Shown: one piece after another, positions 1-7,967 of the stretch
How the letters are laid out: each line of letters begins with the position of its first letter
How positions within the stretch are numbered: position 1 is the first letter of the stretch
NCBI RefSeq assembly: GCF_000243315.1
Contig: NZ_JH597761.1
Location: 377,878-421,928 of the forward strand
Length of the DNA stretch: 44,051 bases
Reading direction: 5' to 3'
Source of the DNA: Metallosphaera yellowstonensis MK1
Lineage (GTDB): Archaea; Thermoproteota; Thermoprotei_A; Sulfolobales; Sulfolobaceae
Notes under the pieces: generated by a model
Told to the model about the DNA's origin: nothing
Seen by the model: the letters and a program-made list of their open reading frames with translations, nothing else
The model's database searches: none
Translations under genes and position numbers: made by a program

Positions 1-142
1 TCAGAGGAACGTAAAGTTGGGCTGGATTTATACCATAGATGGTGGGTAGTACTTGGAAAATGAAGAAGTTGAAGACGAGGATGGCAAAGAGAAGGGCAAG
101 CCTTTCAACGATCCGCCTCATCAGGTAACGGATCAACCCCAT
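1..142 (-). CDS. Peptide/oligopeptide ABC transporter permease, N-terminal 47 residues (runs off the window edge)
   Basis: The ATG at 140-142 on the minus strand opens a frame that stays open to base 1. It reads as a short basic start (MGLIRYLMRRIVERL), a hydrophobic helix (ALLFAILVFNFFIFQVLP) and then an extracytoplasmic segment with PAQLYVP. This is the typical N-terminus of the DppB-type inner permease of archaeal binding-protein-dependent peptide importers, in which a single helix precedes the large loop. The family would put it in the membrane, moving peptides together with a second permease and ATPases; those genes would lie outside the window to the left. An A/T-rich TATA-like run lies 28-38 bases upstream, consistent with a leaderless transcript. 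Confidence 0.72.
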   Translation of the reverse strand, partial: MGLIRYLMRRIVERLALLFAILVFNFFIFQVLPTIYGINPAQLYVPL

Positions 143-167
143 AAATATCAGTATAACATATGTGGTA

Positions 168-181
168 CGTTTTTAAAAAAC
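168..181 (-). promoter_or_regulatory. TATA-like promoter for the ABC permease gene
   Basis: On the minus strand the run TTTTTTAAAAACG lies about 26-38 bases before the ATG at 142. This is the usual archaeal TATA/BRE distance for a leaderless transcript. Confidence 0.45.
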
Positions 182-265
182 TTAAGTGTTACCAACCTGG
201 TTTCTTTTAAAATAATAAAAAAGCCAAGGTTCACTAAGAGAAGAACGACAAGCCTCGCCCCTTCT

Positions 266-1093
266 CGGTAGACCCAAAATCACCTCCTTGAAAATAAATC
301 TATATTATTAATAAGCGGTTCTATTGATTTAAGTAGAAAATCTCTTAGATAGAATAAATCATCAGAAAACAAGAGTATTAGGAGTACCCTGAACTGCTCT
401 CTCCTCACCTCCCCCTTGAACACGGTGTACAGGGAGTAGAGGGCCACGGCCAGCACGAAGATCAACGTGCGGAAGACGAACTTGGTGGAACTGGTGAAGG
501 GGAGGAACGCCTTAACGTTCCGGTGAGAGGTCTCTATGGGACCCCTCACCTTGTTGTACAAGTCCAACACCTCCCCCTTCGGTAGGTCGAGGTTCGTAGC
601 CCTAGCGAAGTAAACGAGAGTCTTCCTCTTCCCCTTCTCCCTACCGTAGACCAAAAGCCTGAACTTGACCTGCTCGTCCCTCCTGTGCCTCTTACTGTTA
701 GTCTCGTACTCGCCGTCGAACTCCTGGTAGACCTTCACGTCCCCAACAGGGACGGCAATTACGTACTTGAACTGCGAAACGAAGTTGAGCACGTCAATCG
801 CGTAGAAACCAGCGTCGAGAGTCATCAACCTTACCTTGAACCCCATGGCGACGACTTGCTCCACGAGGGCCTTCACGACCTCTTCCTTGGTCATCCCCTT
901 GACTTGAGTGACGAAGGCCAGTAGGAGCACTTTCCCATTAAACTTTGTCGTCGCAGTTGCGTAGTTCCAAGAGTTTCCCTCCTCCGAACTCCCGAGCCCT
1001 CCCACCGTTTTCCCGTACCAGGTCTTGGTTGTCCAGTCTATTGAGAGGTCTATCTCCTTGACTCCCTTCAGCGTCTCCAAGGATATTTTCCTC
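266..1093 (-). mobile_element. IS-A copy 1: truncated insertion sequence
   Basis: The outer end keeps the IS-A terminal inverted repeat CGGTAGACCCAAAATCA (266-282), identical to the right end of the intact copy at 41467-42684. Similarity ends at about 1093, exactly where the IS-B terminal repeat ACAGCAGTTATGGG begins. The other end of the element (about 400 bp, including the transposase N-terminus) is missing. The most economical reading is an IS-B insertion into IS-A followed by a deletion. Confidence 0.9.
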
Positions 1094-1095
1094 AC
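280..1095 (-). pseudogene. IS-A transposase, N-terminally truncated
   Basis: About 271 residues align with the C-terminal three quarters of the intact transposase at 41602-42669, with only scattered substitutions. The probable DDE residues remain: D in LSIDWTTKTW, D in TLDAGFY, and E in GPIETSHRNVK. About 85 N-terminal residues, including the helix-turn-helix-like region, are gone because the IS-B end abuts the frame at 1094. The nominal start is simply the first start-like codon after the break, so the gene is very probably dead, though it could still serve as substrate DNA for the intact copy. It resembles IS4/ISH3-like archaeal transposases. Confidence 0.88.
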
Positions 1096-1529
1096 AGCAG
1101 TTATGGGAATCTTAGGGAGGTAATACGGGAAAGTCGGTATTAGCGAGAAGTTTTATTTTCGACGTCTTCCTGCTGAAAAGATGCCGAACGGAAAGGGACA
1201 GATCGAGTTCGCTAGGGGAGAGGCTGGTCAAGGCGGTAAACCAGGTTCTGGGCGTGGTCAGGAGGAACGGGAGGAGCAGGAAGGTCGGGTTGGCGCTAGT
1301 CCTCATGGTCCTGGTGGGTGGGGGGCCAGCGTGAGGAACGCGGCCGAGACGTTCGGGTTGGACTACGCGAACCTGCTGGAGGCGTTGGGGGAACTCGAAG
1401 ACGCGTGGAGGGACTACCTGGAGGTCCTGTCGGGGCTGGTGAAGGGTCAGGTGGCCGTCATCGTGGACGACACCGTGGACCACAAGGAGTACTCCAGGGG
1501 GAAGGACGTGAGCCCCTGAGAACTACTGG
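1094..1529 (+). mobile_element. IS-B copy 1: left-end fragment
   Basis: It begins with the IS-B end ACAGCAGTTATGGGAATC and matches the left 430 or so bases of IS-B copy 2 (1530 onward). It breaks off at 1529, where the second IS-B copy starts with the same terminal repeat. The remainder is not found on the far side of copy 2, so the two copies are a tandem, deleted arrangement and not a simple nested insertion. Confidence 0.82.
1181..1529 (+). pseudogene. IS-B transposase N-terminal fragment, frameshifted
   Basis: It reads as the first third of the IS-B transposase (compare 1625-2682). The N-terminal part is out of frame between about residues 10 and 45, then returns to the conserved stretch from SVRNAAETFGLDYANLLEALG through DDTVDHKEYSRG. 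It terminates prematurely at 1517-1519, and the sequence is cut by the next IS-B end at 1530. It cannot encode an active enzyme. The conserved DDT motif corresponds to the first catalytic Asp region of the full-length copy. Confidence 0.82.
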
Positions 1530-2740
1530 ACAGCAGTTATGGGGATCTTAGGGAGGTAATACCAAGAACTCGGTATTAGCGAGAAGTTTTTAATTTTAGA
1601 CGTCGTCCCGCTGAAAAGATAAAGATGACGAACAGAAAGGGACAGGTCGAACTGGCTAAGGAGGATCTGATCAAGGCGGTCAACCAGGTCCTGGGCATAG
1701 TGAGGAGGAACGGGAGGAGCAGGAAGGTCGGGTTGGCACTCATCTTGATGGTCCTGCTAGGTGGGAGGTCCAGCGTGAGGAATGCTGCTGAGACGTTCGG
1801 GTTGGACTACGCGAACCTGCTGGAGGCGTTGGGGGAACTCGAAGACGTGTGGAGGGACTACCTGGAGGTCCTGTCGGGGCTGGTGAAGGGTGAGGTGGCC
1901 GTAATCATAGACGACACCGTGGACCACAAGGAGTACTCCAGGGGGAGGGACGTGAGCCTCCACGGGAACTACTGGATCTACTGCCACGCCCACGGGAGGT
2001 TCGAGAGGGGCGTGCAGCTCCTCACTGTAGCCGTAGTGGACCTCTCCACGGGCAGGGCGTTCATGGTGGGAGCCTTCCCCTACGCCGTGAGGAAGATGTT
2101 GGATTTGGGGATGGTCAACGAGTTCAAGACCAAGATCGACTTGGCCAGGGAGATGTTGGACGTGCTCAAGGGGTACTTCCGCGTGTCCAGGGTAGTCTTC
2201 GATTCGTGGTACTGGTCCGAGAAGCTCGTGAAGGACAACGTGGTGTCTGAGCTCAAGTCCAACCGGAGGCTCCTCAGGGTCGAGTCGGCCCAGGGGACCC
2301 TCGAGGAGGTGGAGGGACACCTCCGAGTGGGAGACCTACCCCCCGGAGTCTACTACGCCGACCTGACCCTGGGAGACCGAGCGATTACGGTAAAATTGCT
2401 AGTCCGGGAATATAAACGTGACTCCGGGACACACGTGAAGTACCTCTACACGACCGACCTCTCGCTCAGCGAGGAGGAGATCGAGGAGGCCTGTCGGGTG
2501 GGAGATCGAGGACCTCCAAGGGACGTTAAGGCCCTGGGCTGGAGGACTCCTCATCCTGGAGGAGGGAGAGGCTTCAGGGCTACCTCACGATCTTCACCAT
2601 CAACAACGTCGTCAGGGAGCTGGTGGGGGAGCTGAACCTGAGGAGCGTGGAGGCGTTCCTCAGGCTCTCGAGCGCCCTTTAGGCGGACCGCCGGGGCTGA
2701 TGAAAATCTTTAAGTTACGTTAAAGTCCCATAACTGCTGC
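1530..2740 (+). mobile_element. IS-B copy 2: nearly full-length insertion sequence, about 1.2 kb
   Basis: Terminal inverted repeats: the left end is ACAGCAGTTATGGGGATC at 1530 and the right end is AAAGTCCCATAACTGCTGC finishing at 2740, giving an 11-13 base TIR. The element carries one transposase gene with lesions. No matching target duplication is visible (left flank ACTGG, right flank TAGTT), as expected if the left neighbour was deleted. The right-end 18 bases are the same as one end of the 66-bp miniature elements in this window, which makes IS-B their likely autonomous parent. Confidence 0.8.
1625..2682 (+). pseudogene. IS-B transposase (DDE type) with C-terminal frameshifts
   Basis: The ATG at 1625 starts a good frame for about 290 residues, with SVRNAAETFGLDYANLLEALG, the DDTVDHKEYSRG motif (first Asp) and VVFDSWYWSEKLVK (second Asp region). 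Near 2490-2580 the frame breaks. WEIEDLQGTLRPW continues in another frame, and the C-terminal stretch TIFTINNVVRELVGEL to LRLSSAL with a stop at 2680-2682 lies in a third. At least two indels therefore separate the parts. The original protein was probably about 350 residues. The IS family is uncertain (IS4/IS701-like DDE fold by motif). The gene is probably inactive unless supplied in trans. Confidence 0.78.
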
Positions 2741-2778
2741 TAGTTAGTCATCTTGGCTAGAAAAATTGAAGCAGGACT

Positions 2779-3243
2779 CTAAGCATACGACTCCTCTTTG
2801 TAATACTTAGGCTTCCATCCCTCCGGTAACTTGACCTCCAATATCCTCATCATCACTTCTCTCCTATTGTTCTCGTCTATGTACGTGTCCAAAAGGTTGT
2901 AGATGCTGTGTTCCTCCAGGGATTCGTGAGCCTCGAGCATCCTTGCTAGGTAAGAGATCGAGTCCCTCGGACTCTCCCTAGCTTCAGTTAGGGAAAGGAG
3001 TTCACGCCATATCCTAGAGTGTTGCTCCTGGAGTTCCTTGAGCCAGTACGCTAGGCCGTAAAACCTCCTAAAAAGAGGGAACACCAATTCCTCCTCCACA
3101 TACATGTGGAATTTGATCTTGGTTTTTATGTTCCTAATCTCCTCTTCAGTTACAATATTACCTCTCAGGGAAGACTCAATCAATTCCTCGATCTCCCTGT
3201 GACTCCCAGATAGGACAGACCTCAAGGAATTATTACCACTCAC
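2779..3243 (-). CDS. Hemerythrin-like (HHE) cation-binding protein
   Basis: 154 residues, GTG start. The spacing of likely di-iron ligands fits a four-helix HHE bundle: H15, H46 and E50 (in HMYVEEELVFPLF), H75 (in QEQHSRIW), then H106/E110/H112 in LEAHESLEEHSIYNLL. Family members bind a di-iron centre and are linked to oxygen, nitric oxide or iron sensing and storage, mostly in the cytoplasm. There is no signal peptide or membrane helix. It is a single-gene unit just downstream of IS-B, and a TATA-like GTTTAAATTATG lies about 20-30 bases upstream. The physiological role cannot be read from context. Confidence 0.8.
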   Translation of the reverse strand: MSGNNSLRSVLSGSHREIEELIESSLRGNIVTEEEIRNIKTKIKFHMYVEEELVFPLFRRFYGLAYWLKELQEQHSRIWRELLSLTEARESPRDSISYLARMLEAHESLEEHSIYNLLDTYIDENNRREVMMRILEVKLPEGWKPKYYKEESYA

Positions 3244-3342
3244 CTTTTACTCCTCAGCATAATTTAAACGTCAGACCCTTTATGTCTTCTTGATTTTCCT
3301 GTTAAACGCGATACACAGAAAGTTTCAATATCTAAAATTATC

Positions 3343-3699
3343 TTACCTTGGCCTTCTATTAGCGTTCGACTTCCTCGTTCTACCTCTCGAATCCGTTGTC
3401 TCTCTCCTTCCTAGATTAGGCGGTACGTCCTTCGATTTAGCCTTCTCCCCCGTCATCACGAAGTAGTCCCTCATCCTCGCTAACGCTTCCCTGTAATCTG
3501 AGACTCCCTTCAGCATCTCAGCTAAGGTCCTGTTCCCTACGTAGTTCAGCCAAGATACTATGTGTCCCTCCCTCAGGTGATAATTCACGCACGCTGGATC
3601 CTGGCTCCCTATCCTCATGATCTCGGTCTCCAACTCCCTCTCGTCTCTAGCTACGCCAACTACCCTATCATAGGACTTGAAGTAAAACGGTTCTACCAT
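3343..3699 (-). CDS. Uncharacterised archaeal protein (possibly DUF5752-like)
   Basis: 118 residues, ATG start. The first 80 residues are compact and look conserved: FYFKSYDRVVG, a Tyr-His pair in CVNYHLREGHIVSWLNYVGNRTLAEML, then DYREALARMRDYF. The YH...W...LGN-like pattern resembles the DUF5752 family as I remember it, but this is unverified. The last 35 residues are Lys/Arg/Ser-rich and probably disordered (KSKDVPPNLGRRE, TRKSNANRRPR), which suggests nucleic acid contact. It faces the same way as the hemerythrin gene, about 100 bases away, so co-transcription is possible. Confidence 0.5.
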   Translation of the reverse strand: MVEPFYFKSYDRVVGVARDERELETEIMRIGSQDPACVNYHLREGHIVSWLNYVGNRTLAEMLKGVSDYREALARMRDYFVMTGEKAKSKDVPPNLGRRETTDSRGRTRKSNANRRPR

Positions 3700-3818
3700 G
3701 CTTACAAGATGCTCACGAAATTACTTATAAGGAAGAGGGCTCTTGAAGCGTTTATGTAGATGTTCGTGTAGATGGGATTAGTCATTAAGCCATAGATCTG
3801 GCATCAAACTTCTCTGTT

Positions 3819-3884
3819 ACAGCAGTTATTAGATTTCGCCTTGACTTCAAGGCTACACCTAACGAGAAATCCCATAACTGCTGT
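3819..3884 (+). mobile_element. 66-bp miniature inverted-repeat element (copy a)
   Basis: It starts ACAGCAGTTATTAGAT and ends CCCATAACTGCTGT, with an 11-base inverted repeat. It is flanked by a perfect 5-base direct repeat, CTGTT (3814-3818 and 3885-3889), which fits a target-site duplication. Its right end matches the IS-B right end. It lies in the 454-base gap between two minus-strand genes. The rest of that gap (3700-3818 and 3885-4153) shows no gene. Confidence 0.82.
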
Positions 3885-4153
3885 CTGTTATAAGATAACG
3901 TCATTTAGTACTTGGTAATTTTTAATCGTTTTAGCAACTTTCGTCTCCCCCAAACTTAACTATCCTGTCCCTCAGTGAAGAGAGTCAGTTCGTGGAACTG
4001 TCCAGAACCCAAGTTGGCTTATCAGTCTCATATTCGTTGAGCCAGAGTATATGTTCAGGTTCTCCAATAAAAACAGATAGGGGAATTTCTCTTCAAGTAC
4101 AAGATAACTCCATGGGAACATTTTCTCCTAGAATATATCTGGTTTATTTTTAA

Positions 4154-4546
4154 TTAATGATTTATTAATTTATTTTTAGCATTAATTATTTCTTTATCTA
4201 AGCTCATTATCTCGCTCCCTAGGAGCTTGGCTGCCGATAAGTGGAGCAAATCTAAGGTCTTAAGCTTCACCTTGTTTGATAACTTTACAGCGAGATCTAC
4301 TGCTTTGTCAAATTCAACATCTTCAACTTTACACCCGCACTTGTGGATGATGTAGTTAACGATCGCCTCCAATTCCTCATCCGAAACGTTCAACCTCCTG
4401 GAGTAGACTGAATATAACTCTATTAACACTAATTTACTGACCAACTTCTCTCCCTCCTTTGGGAAGATAGACAAAGCCAGTTCGTGGTTGGGGTCCCCAT
4501 CGTTCACCAAAGCAACTGCGAGGCTCGTATCGATATAATATTTCAT
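4154..4546 (-). CDS. vapC: VapC-type PIN-domain ribonuclease toxin
   Basis: 130 residues. The PIN acidic residues are in the expected places: D6 (YYIDTSLA), E43 (VLIELYS), D99 (KTLDLLHLSAA) and D117 (MSLDKEI). Family members are Mg2+-dependent RNases that cut tRNA or mRNA and are neutralised by the cognate VapB. The ATG overlaps the stop of the upstream antitoxin gene by ATGA, the usual coupled arrangement. The locus is richer in A/T than neighbouring metabolic genes, in keeping with the mobility of such modules. Confidence 0.9.
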   Translation of the reverse strand: MKYYIDTSLAVALVNDGDPNHELALSIFPKEGEKLVSKLVLIELYSVYSRRLNVSDEELEAIVNYIIHKCGCKVEDVEFDKAVDLAVKLSNKVKLKTLDLLHLSAAKLLGSEIMSLDKEIINAKNKLINH

Positions 4547-4785
4547 TCCCTCTCACTGATCACGTCCAGCGAAGTGGGTAACTTGAAGGGCAGACCTTCC
4601 TTAAGCCATCTCTGTGTTAACTCCTCAACTCTCTTTTTCCTCTGGATGTCCTCCCTGACCTTACCTATACCGTAAGATAGGATCATGTTGAAAGCCTCAT
4701 TCTTGGACTTGGCTAAGCCTAACCTGACCATCTCCTCCGCGATGTTGTAGTACTCATCTTTTACCTTAAGTGTTACTATCTTCAT
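4543..4785 (-). CDS. vapB: VapB-type antitoxin, probable ribbon-helix-helix
   Basis: 80 residues. The N-terminal strand MKIVTLKVKDEYYNIAEEMVRLGLAKSKNEAFNMIL has the RHH pattern: a beta strand, then a helix, then the SKNEAF turn. The C-terminal part, rich in charged residues (RKKRVEELTQRWLKEG), is the likely toxin-binding tail. It probably represses its own promoter, as RHH antitoxins do. It is the first gene of the pair and overlaps vapC by four bases. Confidence 0.85.
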   Translation of the reverse strand: MKIVTLKVKDEYYNIAEEMVRLGLAKSKNEAFNMILSYGIGKVREDIQRKKRVEELTQRWLKEGLPFKLPTSLDVISERE

Positions 4786-5092
4786 ACTATCATATTACTA
4801 AAGTAAGGATTTAAAGGTTACTCATTGTTAGAGAGCCAAAGAATTGAGAGGTCCTCTCTCACGTTCTCTAGTATGCGGTAGCAGAGGTTAACTTCAGGAG
4901 AGGATACTTCATTTAGAGATGTGAAGGAGACGCACGAAAATATGAATGGGGAAGTGTTCTCACGACTTCGCCTCATCCTAGAACCAGACTCAATGTTTAC
5001 AAAAGGGGTCTATACACGAGACTGAGTCCCGTTCCTTCGTCTCTCCTTCCTCACCTCAAAATTCACACTCGACCGGTTATTGCAACATATAA

Positions 5093-5157
5093 TAGTAGTT
5101 ATTAGATTTCGCCTCGATTACAGGTCGATATTTTAGGGAAAGTCCCGCAACCGCTGA
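5093..5157 (+). mobile_element. Miniature inverted-repeat element (copy b), degenerate ends
   Basis: It reads TAGTAGTTATTAGATTTCGCC at the left and GGGAAAGTCCCGCAACCGCTGA at the right, each a few substitutions from copy a. The 5-base flanks TATAA (5088-5092 and 5158-5162) match as a possible target duplication. It lies in the 690-base gap between vapB and the TnpB remnant. The remainder of that gap (4786-5092, 5163-5465) has no gene I can support. Confidence 0.65.
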
Positions 5158-5467
5158 TATAATAAGTTGGGAGTGATGAGGACGTTACAGTGTCTACCGT
5201 GGGTAACTTTCGCCTTCGTTTCTAGATACGCCACGGGCAACCCCTCTTGAGGGAAGACAGGTCACCCTCAGATCGTTAAAGCCAGTCGAGGAAAACACTG
5301 TCACCCTCCCGTCCACCTTCATCACTCCCAAGACCTCTGGGGCAGGGCCGATCATGAGCGAGGAGATCGTTGAAAGGAAATTTTAAAAGTAATACCACGT
5401 GGACGCGACGCTCACGTTGATGGTATTTTAAAGTGATTAATGGTGCTTGGAGGTTGCTCAGGAACTA

Positions 5468-5745
5468 TACAGTCTAGTGGACCATCATCTCACAAAGGTA
5501 AGTCGCAGGAAGAAGGACAGCAGGAACGCTACCGCCTCCAGTCCTCCTAACGAAGATTAAGGCCAGCGACTCTCCAGTGGAGAACACTGAACCTAGGTAC
5601 TCTTCCGTTTCGTGTCCTAAGTGGGGGAGAAGATGGGGGAAGTATCCCATCGTTGGTTCAAATGCCCCTGCGGTTATGAGAACGATCGTGACGTGGTCGC
5701 GATCATGAACTTGAACGGCAGGGGTCTCTGACCCTCTCGTCTGCC
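5468..5745 (+). pseudogene. TnpB (OrfB) C-terminal remnant with frameshift
   Basis: The plus strand near 5595-5720 carries the zinc-ribbon end of an IS200/IS605-type TnpB in two frames. [15 protein letters not shown] is in one frame. [24 protein letters not shown], with the RuvC-III Asp in NDRDVVA, is in the next. One ribbon Cys has become Trp (CPKWG). Stops and the shift show it is dead. Upstream sequence to about 5468 (DHHLTKVSRRKKDSR) may belong to the same gene but is too worn to prove. Confidence 0.68.
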
Positions 5746-5963
5746 CCTCAGATGAGAGATGTAAGCCCGAATCGATGAGGGAAACCATCGCCCTTAGGGC
5801 AGGGAGGAAGTCAGCTTGTTACTTAAAATTAGTCATGCTCGAAATTCTATTAAATATTTGCTCCATGCCTACTCGTTAAAGGTCAATGGATGCCTTTAAC
5901 TTTCCATTCACTCAGATGTCTGTTCCATTAAATACTGTTAAAAGAACGATATAATTACCTGTG

Positions 5964-5980
5964 TATGCAAAACTTGCATA
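5964..5980. promoter_or_regulatory. Palindromic operator candidate upstream of methanethiol oxidase
   Basis: TATGCAAAACTTGCATA is a perfect 7-base inverted repeat with a 3-base spacer. It ends about 10 bases before the TATA-like CTTTATTATC (5990-5999), which is itself about 20-30 bases before the ATG at 6020. The core TGCAA-N3-TTGCA recurs twice between cysH and the sulfite reductase gene (36422-36449). The position just upstream of BRE/TATA would suit an activator. Confidence 0.6.
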
Positions 5981-6019
5981 AATAACCAGCTTTATTATCA
6001 TTTCGGCATATTCTCTATA

Positions 6020-7393
6020 ATGTTCAGGACAGACCCAACCTTTTACCCCTCGTCTAGGGCTGCCATGAGAGCCCCAAGAGAGGACTTGGCGTATGTTGCC
6101 TGTCTCTACGAAGGAACCGGCCTCAATAGACCGGACTTCATGGCGGTAGTGGACGTAGACCCCTCCTCCCCTACGTACTCTCGGATAGTGGGAAAGGTAG
6201 AGCTCAACAACGTGGGAGACGAACTTCATCACTTCGGATGGAACGCCTGTTCCTCCTCCCTGTGCCCCAACGGTAAGCCAAACCTGGAGAGGAGGTTCCT
6301 CATAGTCCCTGGACTCCGTTCATCTAGGATATACGTGATAGACACCAAACCGGATCCCAGGAACCCCAAGCTGACCAAGATCATCGAGCCCGGAGAGGTG
6401 GTAGAGAAGACTGGGTATACCAGGTTACACACTGTACACTGTGGTCCTGACGGGATCTACATAAGTGCATTAGGGAACGAGAAAGGGGAGGGACCAGGCG
6501 GGATATTGATGTTGGATCACTTCTCGTTCGATGTATTGGGGAGATGGGAGTTGAACAGGGGAGACCAATATCTGGCTTACGACTTCTGGTGGAACCTACC
6601 CAACGAGGTGATGGTGACCAGCGAGTGGGCTGTCCCAAACGTCATGGAAGGTGGCCTCAGGTTAGAACACCTTAAGGACAGATACGGTAACAGGGTGCAC
6701 TTCTGGGACCTGAGGAAGAGGAAGAGAGTCTCCTCTATCACCCTCGGGGAGGACAACAGGATGGCCTTGGAGTTGAGGCCACTTCACGATCCTACTAAAC
6801 TCATGGGATTCATTAACGTAGTGGTGAGTCTGAAGGACCTAAGTAGTTCCATTTGGCTGTGGTTCCACGAGGACGGGAGGTGGCAGGCTAGGGAGGTCAT
6901 CAATATCCCAGCGGAGCCTTCTGAGGGAGGATTGCCTGAGATCTTGAAACCATTTAAGGCCGTGCCCCCACTGGTCACTGACATAGACCTCTCCCTGGAC
7001 GACAAGTTCCTTTACGTTAGCCTGTGGGGAACGGGAGAAGTCAGGCAGTATGACGTCACCGATCCCTTCAGACCTAGACTTACCGGAAAAGTGAAAGCTG
7101 GAGGTATACTGCACAGGGAGGACCATCCCATGGGGAGGCTCACCGGAGCCCCACAGATGCTGGAGGTGAGCAGGGACGGGAGGAGAATATATGTGACCAA
7201 CTCGCTCTACAGTTCCTGGGATAATCAGTTCTACCCGGAGGGAATAAGGGGATGGATGCTGAAGTTGAACGCCGACCCTGAAGGGGGACTCATCCTAGAC
7301 AGGGACTTCCTGGTGGACTTCGGTGAGGCTAGGTCACATCAGGTGAGACTGAGGGGTGGAGATGCTAGTTCTGACTCTTATTGCTACCCTTAG
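6020..7393 (+). CDS. Methanethiol oxidase / selenium-binding protein 56 family
   Basis: 457 residues, beta-propeller SBP56 family. Members oxidise methanethiol to formaldehyde, H2S and H2O2 and bind copper. Key conserved stretches are ELHHFGWNACSSSLC (H70, H71, C77), TRLHTVHCGPDGIYISALG (H137, H140, C141), WWNLPNEVMVTSEW, and a C-terminal SHQVRLRGGD. The Cys usual in the last motif (GGDC) is Ala here, and the tail ends with an atypical SSDSYCYP. The length is close to the family norm. The ATG at 6020 fits a leaderless promoter. The gene overlaps the downstream membrane protein gene by about 38 bases, so the two are probably co-expressed. The upstream palindrome suggests sulfur-dependent control. 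Confidence 0.88.
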   Translation: MFRTDPTFYPSSRAAMRAPREDLAYVACLYEGTGLNRPDFMAVVDVDPSSPTYSRIVGKVELNNVGDELHHFGWNACSSSLCPNGKPNLERRFLIVPGLRSSRIYVIDTKPDPRNPKLTKIIEPGEVVEKTGYTRLHTVHCGPDGIYISALGNEKGEGPGGILMLDHFSFDVLGRWELNRGDQYLAYDFWWNLPNEVMVTSEWAVPNVMEGGLRLEHLKDRYGNRVHFWDLRKRKRVSSITLGEDNRMALELRPLHDPTKLMGFINVVVSLKDLSSSIWLWFHEDGRWQAREVINIPAEPSEGGLPEILKPFKAVPPLVTDIDLSLDDKFLYVSLWGTGEVRQYDVTDPFRPRLTGKVKAGGILHREDHPMGRLTGAPQMLEVSRDGRRIYVTNSLYSSWDNQFYPEGIRGWMLKLNADPEGGLILDRDFLVDFGEARSHQVRLRGGDASSDSYCYP

Positions 7394-7919
7394 TCTCTCA
7401 ATCGTCTACGCCCTAGATCAGGGAAAGGGATCCCTTTTTCCGGTTTACTTCTACGCCCACAGGGGATTGAGGGCTAGTGCGTTAGCCATGGGTATAGCCA
7501 ACTTGGGGGTCGTCCTACCTTTTCTACTCCTTTTCGTGCAGGTTCACTTGTATCGGGCCTTGTCCCTGGCGTTGATAGTAGTAGTACTTAATCATGCCGT
7601 GGTGAAGGCCCTAGTGGGTAACCTGTTTCACTATACTGGAAGCTTCAGACCATCCGTAACTAGTTTGGGTAAGTGGTATGCCGTGAACTACGTGCTCTCT
7701 GCCGAACCGCTCTACATTTTACTCATTGCCTCCCTAGGTAGTTTACCTCTCCTCATCTTCGTGAGCTCCTCTCTATCAGTGAGGCTTCTAGCGTGGACTA
7801 CGCTAATATCACGGCGAAACGAGGGAATAAGAAGGCTCACCATGATAAACTACGACCGCGTCAACTTCGTGACGTCAATCCTCCTAATCCTGAGCGTGCT
7901 CCTCAAGGGAGTCAACTGA
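7356..7919 (+). CDS. Hydrophobic membrane protein coupled to methanethiol oxidase
   Basis: 187 residues from GTG (7356), or 185 from ATG (7362). It has about five to six predicted transmembrane helices (LVLTLIATLSLSIVYAL, ALAMGIANLGVVLPFLLLFV, YRALSLALIVVVLNHAVV, LYILLIASLGSLPLLIFV, FVTSILLILSVLL). I recognise no family. A conserved-looking loop, GNLFHYTGSFRPSVTSLGKWYAVNYVLSAEP, sits in the middle. Its start lies inside the 3' end of the SBP56 gene, so it is translated from the same message. It may anchor the oxidase to the membrane or carry electrons or a substrate, but this is inference from position only. Confidence 0.7.
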   Translation: MEMLVLTLIATLSLSIVYALDQGKGSLFPVYFYAHRGLRASALAMGIANLGVVLPFLLLFVQVHLYRALSLALIVVVLNHAVVKALVGNLFHYTGSFRPSVTSLGKWYAVNYVLSAEPLYILLIASLGSLPLLIFVSSSLSVRLLAWTTLISRRNEGIRRLTMINYDRVNFVTSILLILSVLLKGVN

Positions 7920-7967
7920 AGGGGACCAGCGAAACCAACGACAACGGCTAGATCTCACAAATACTCC

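Noticed and set aside
53-271. Plus-strand 72-residue open frame at the left edge
   Set aside because: It runs antisense to a convincing ABC permease N-terminus on the minus strand (1-142) and has no family features.
5474-5788. Minus-strand 104-residue frame
   Set aside because: The plus strand of the same bases carries a recognisable TnpB zinc-ribbon remnant; the minus frame has no family resemblance.
5912-6232. Minus-strand frame of 106 residues overlapping the methanethiol oxidase start
   Set aside because: It is antisense to the well-supported SBP56 gene and its promoter and palindrome.
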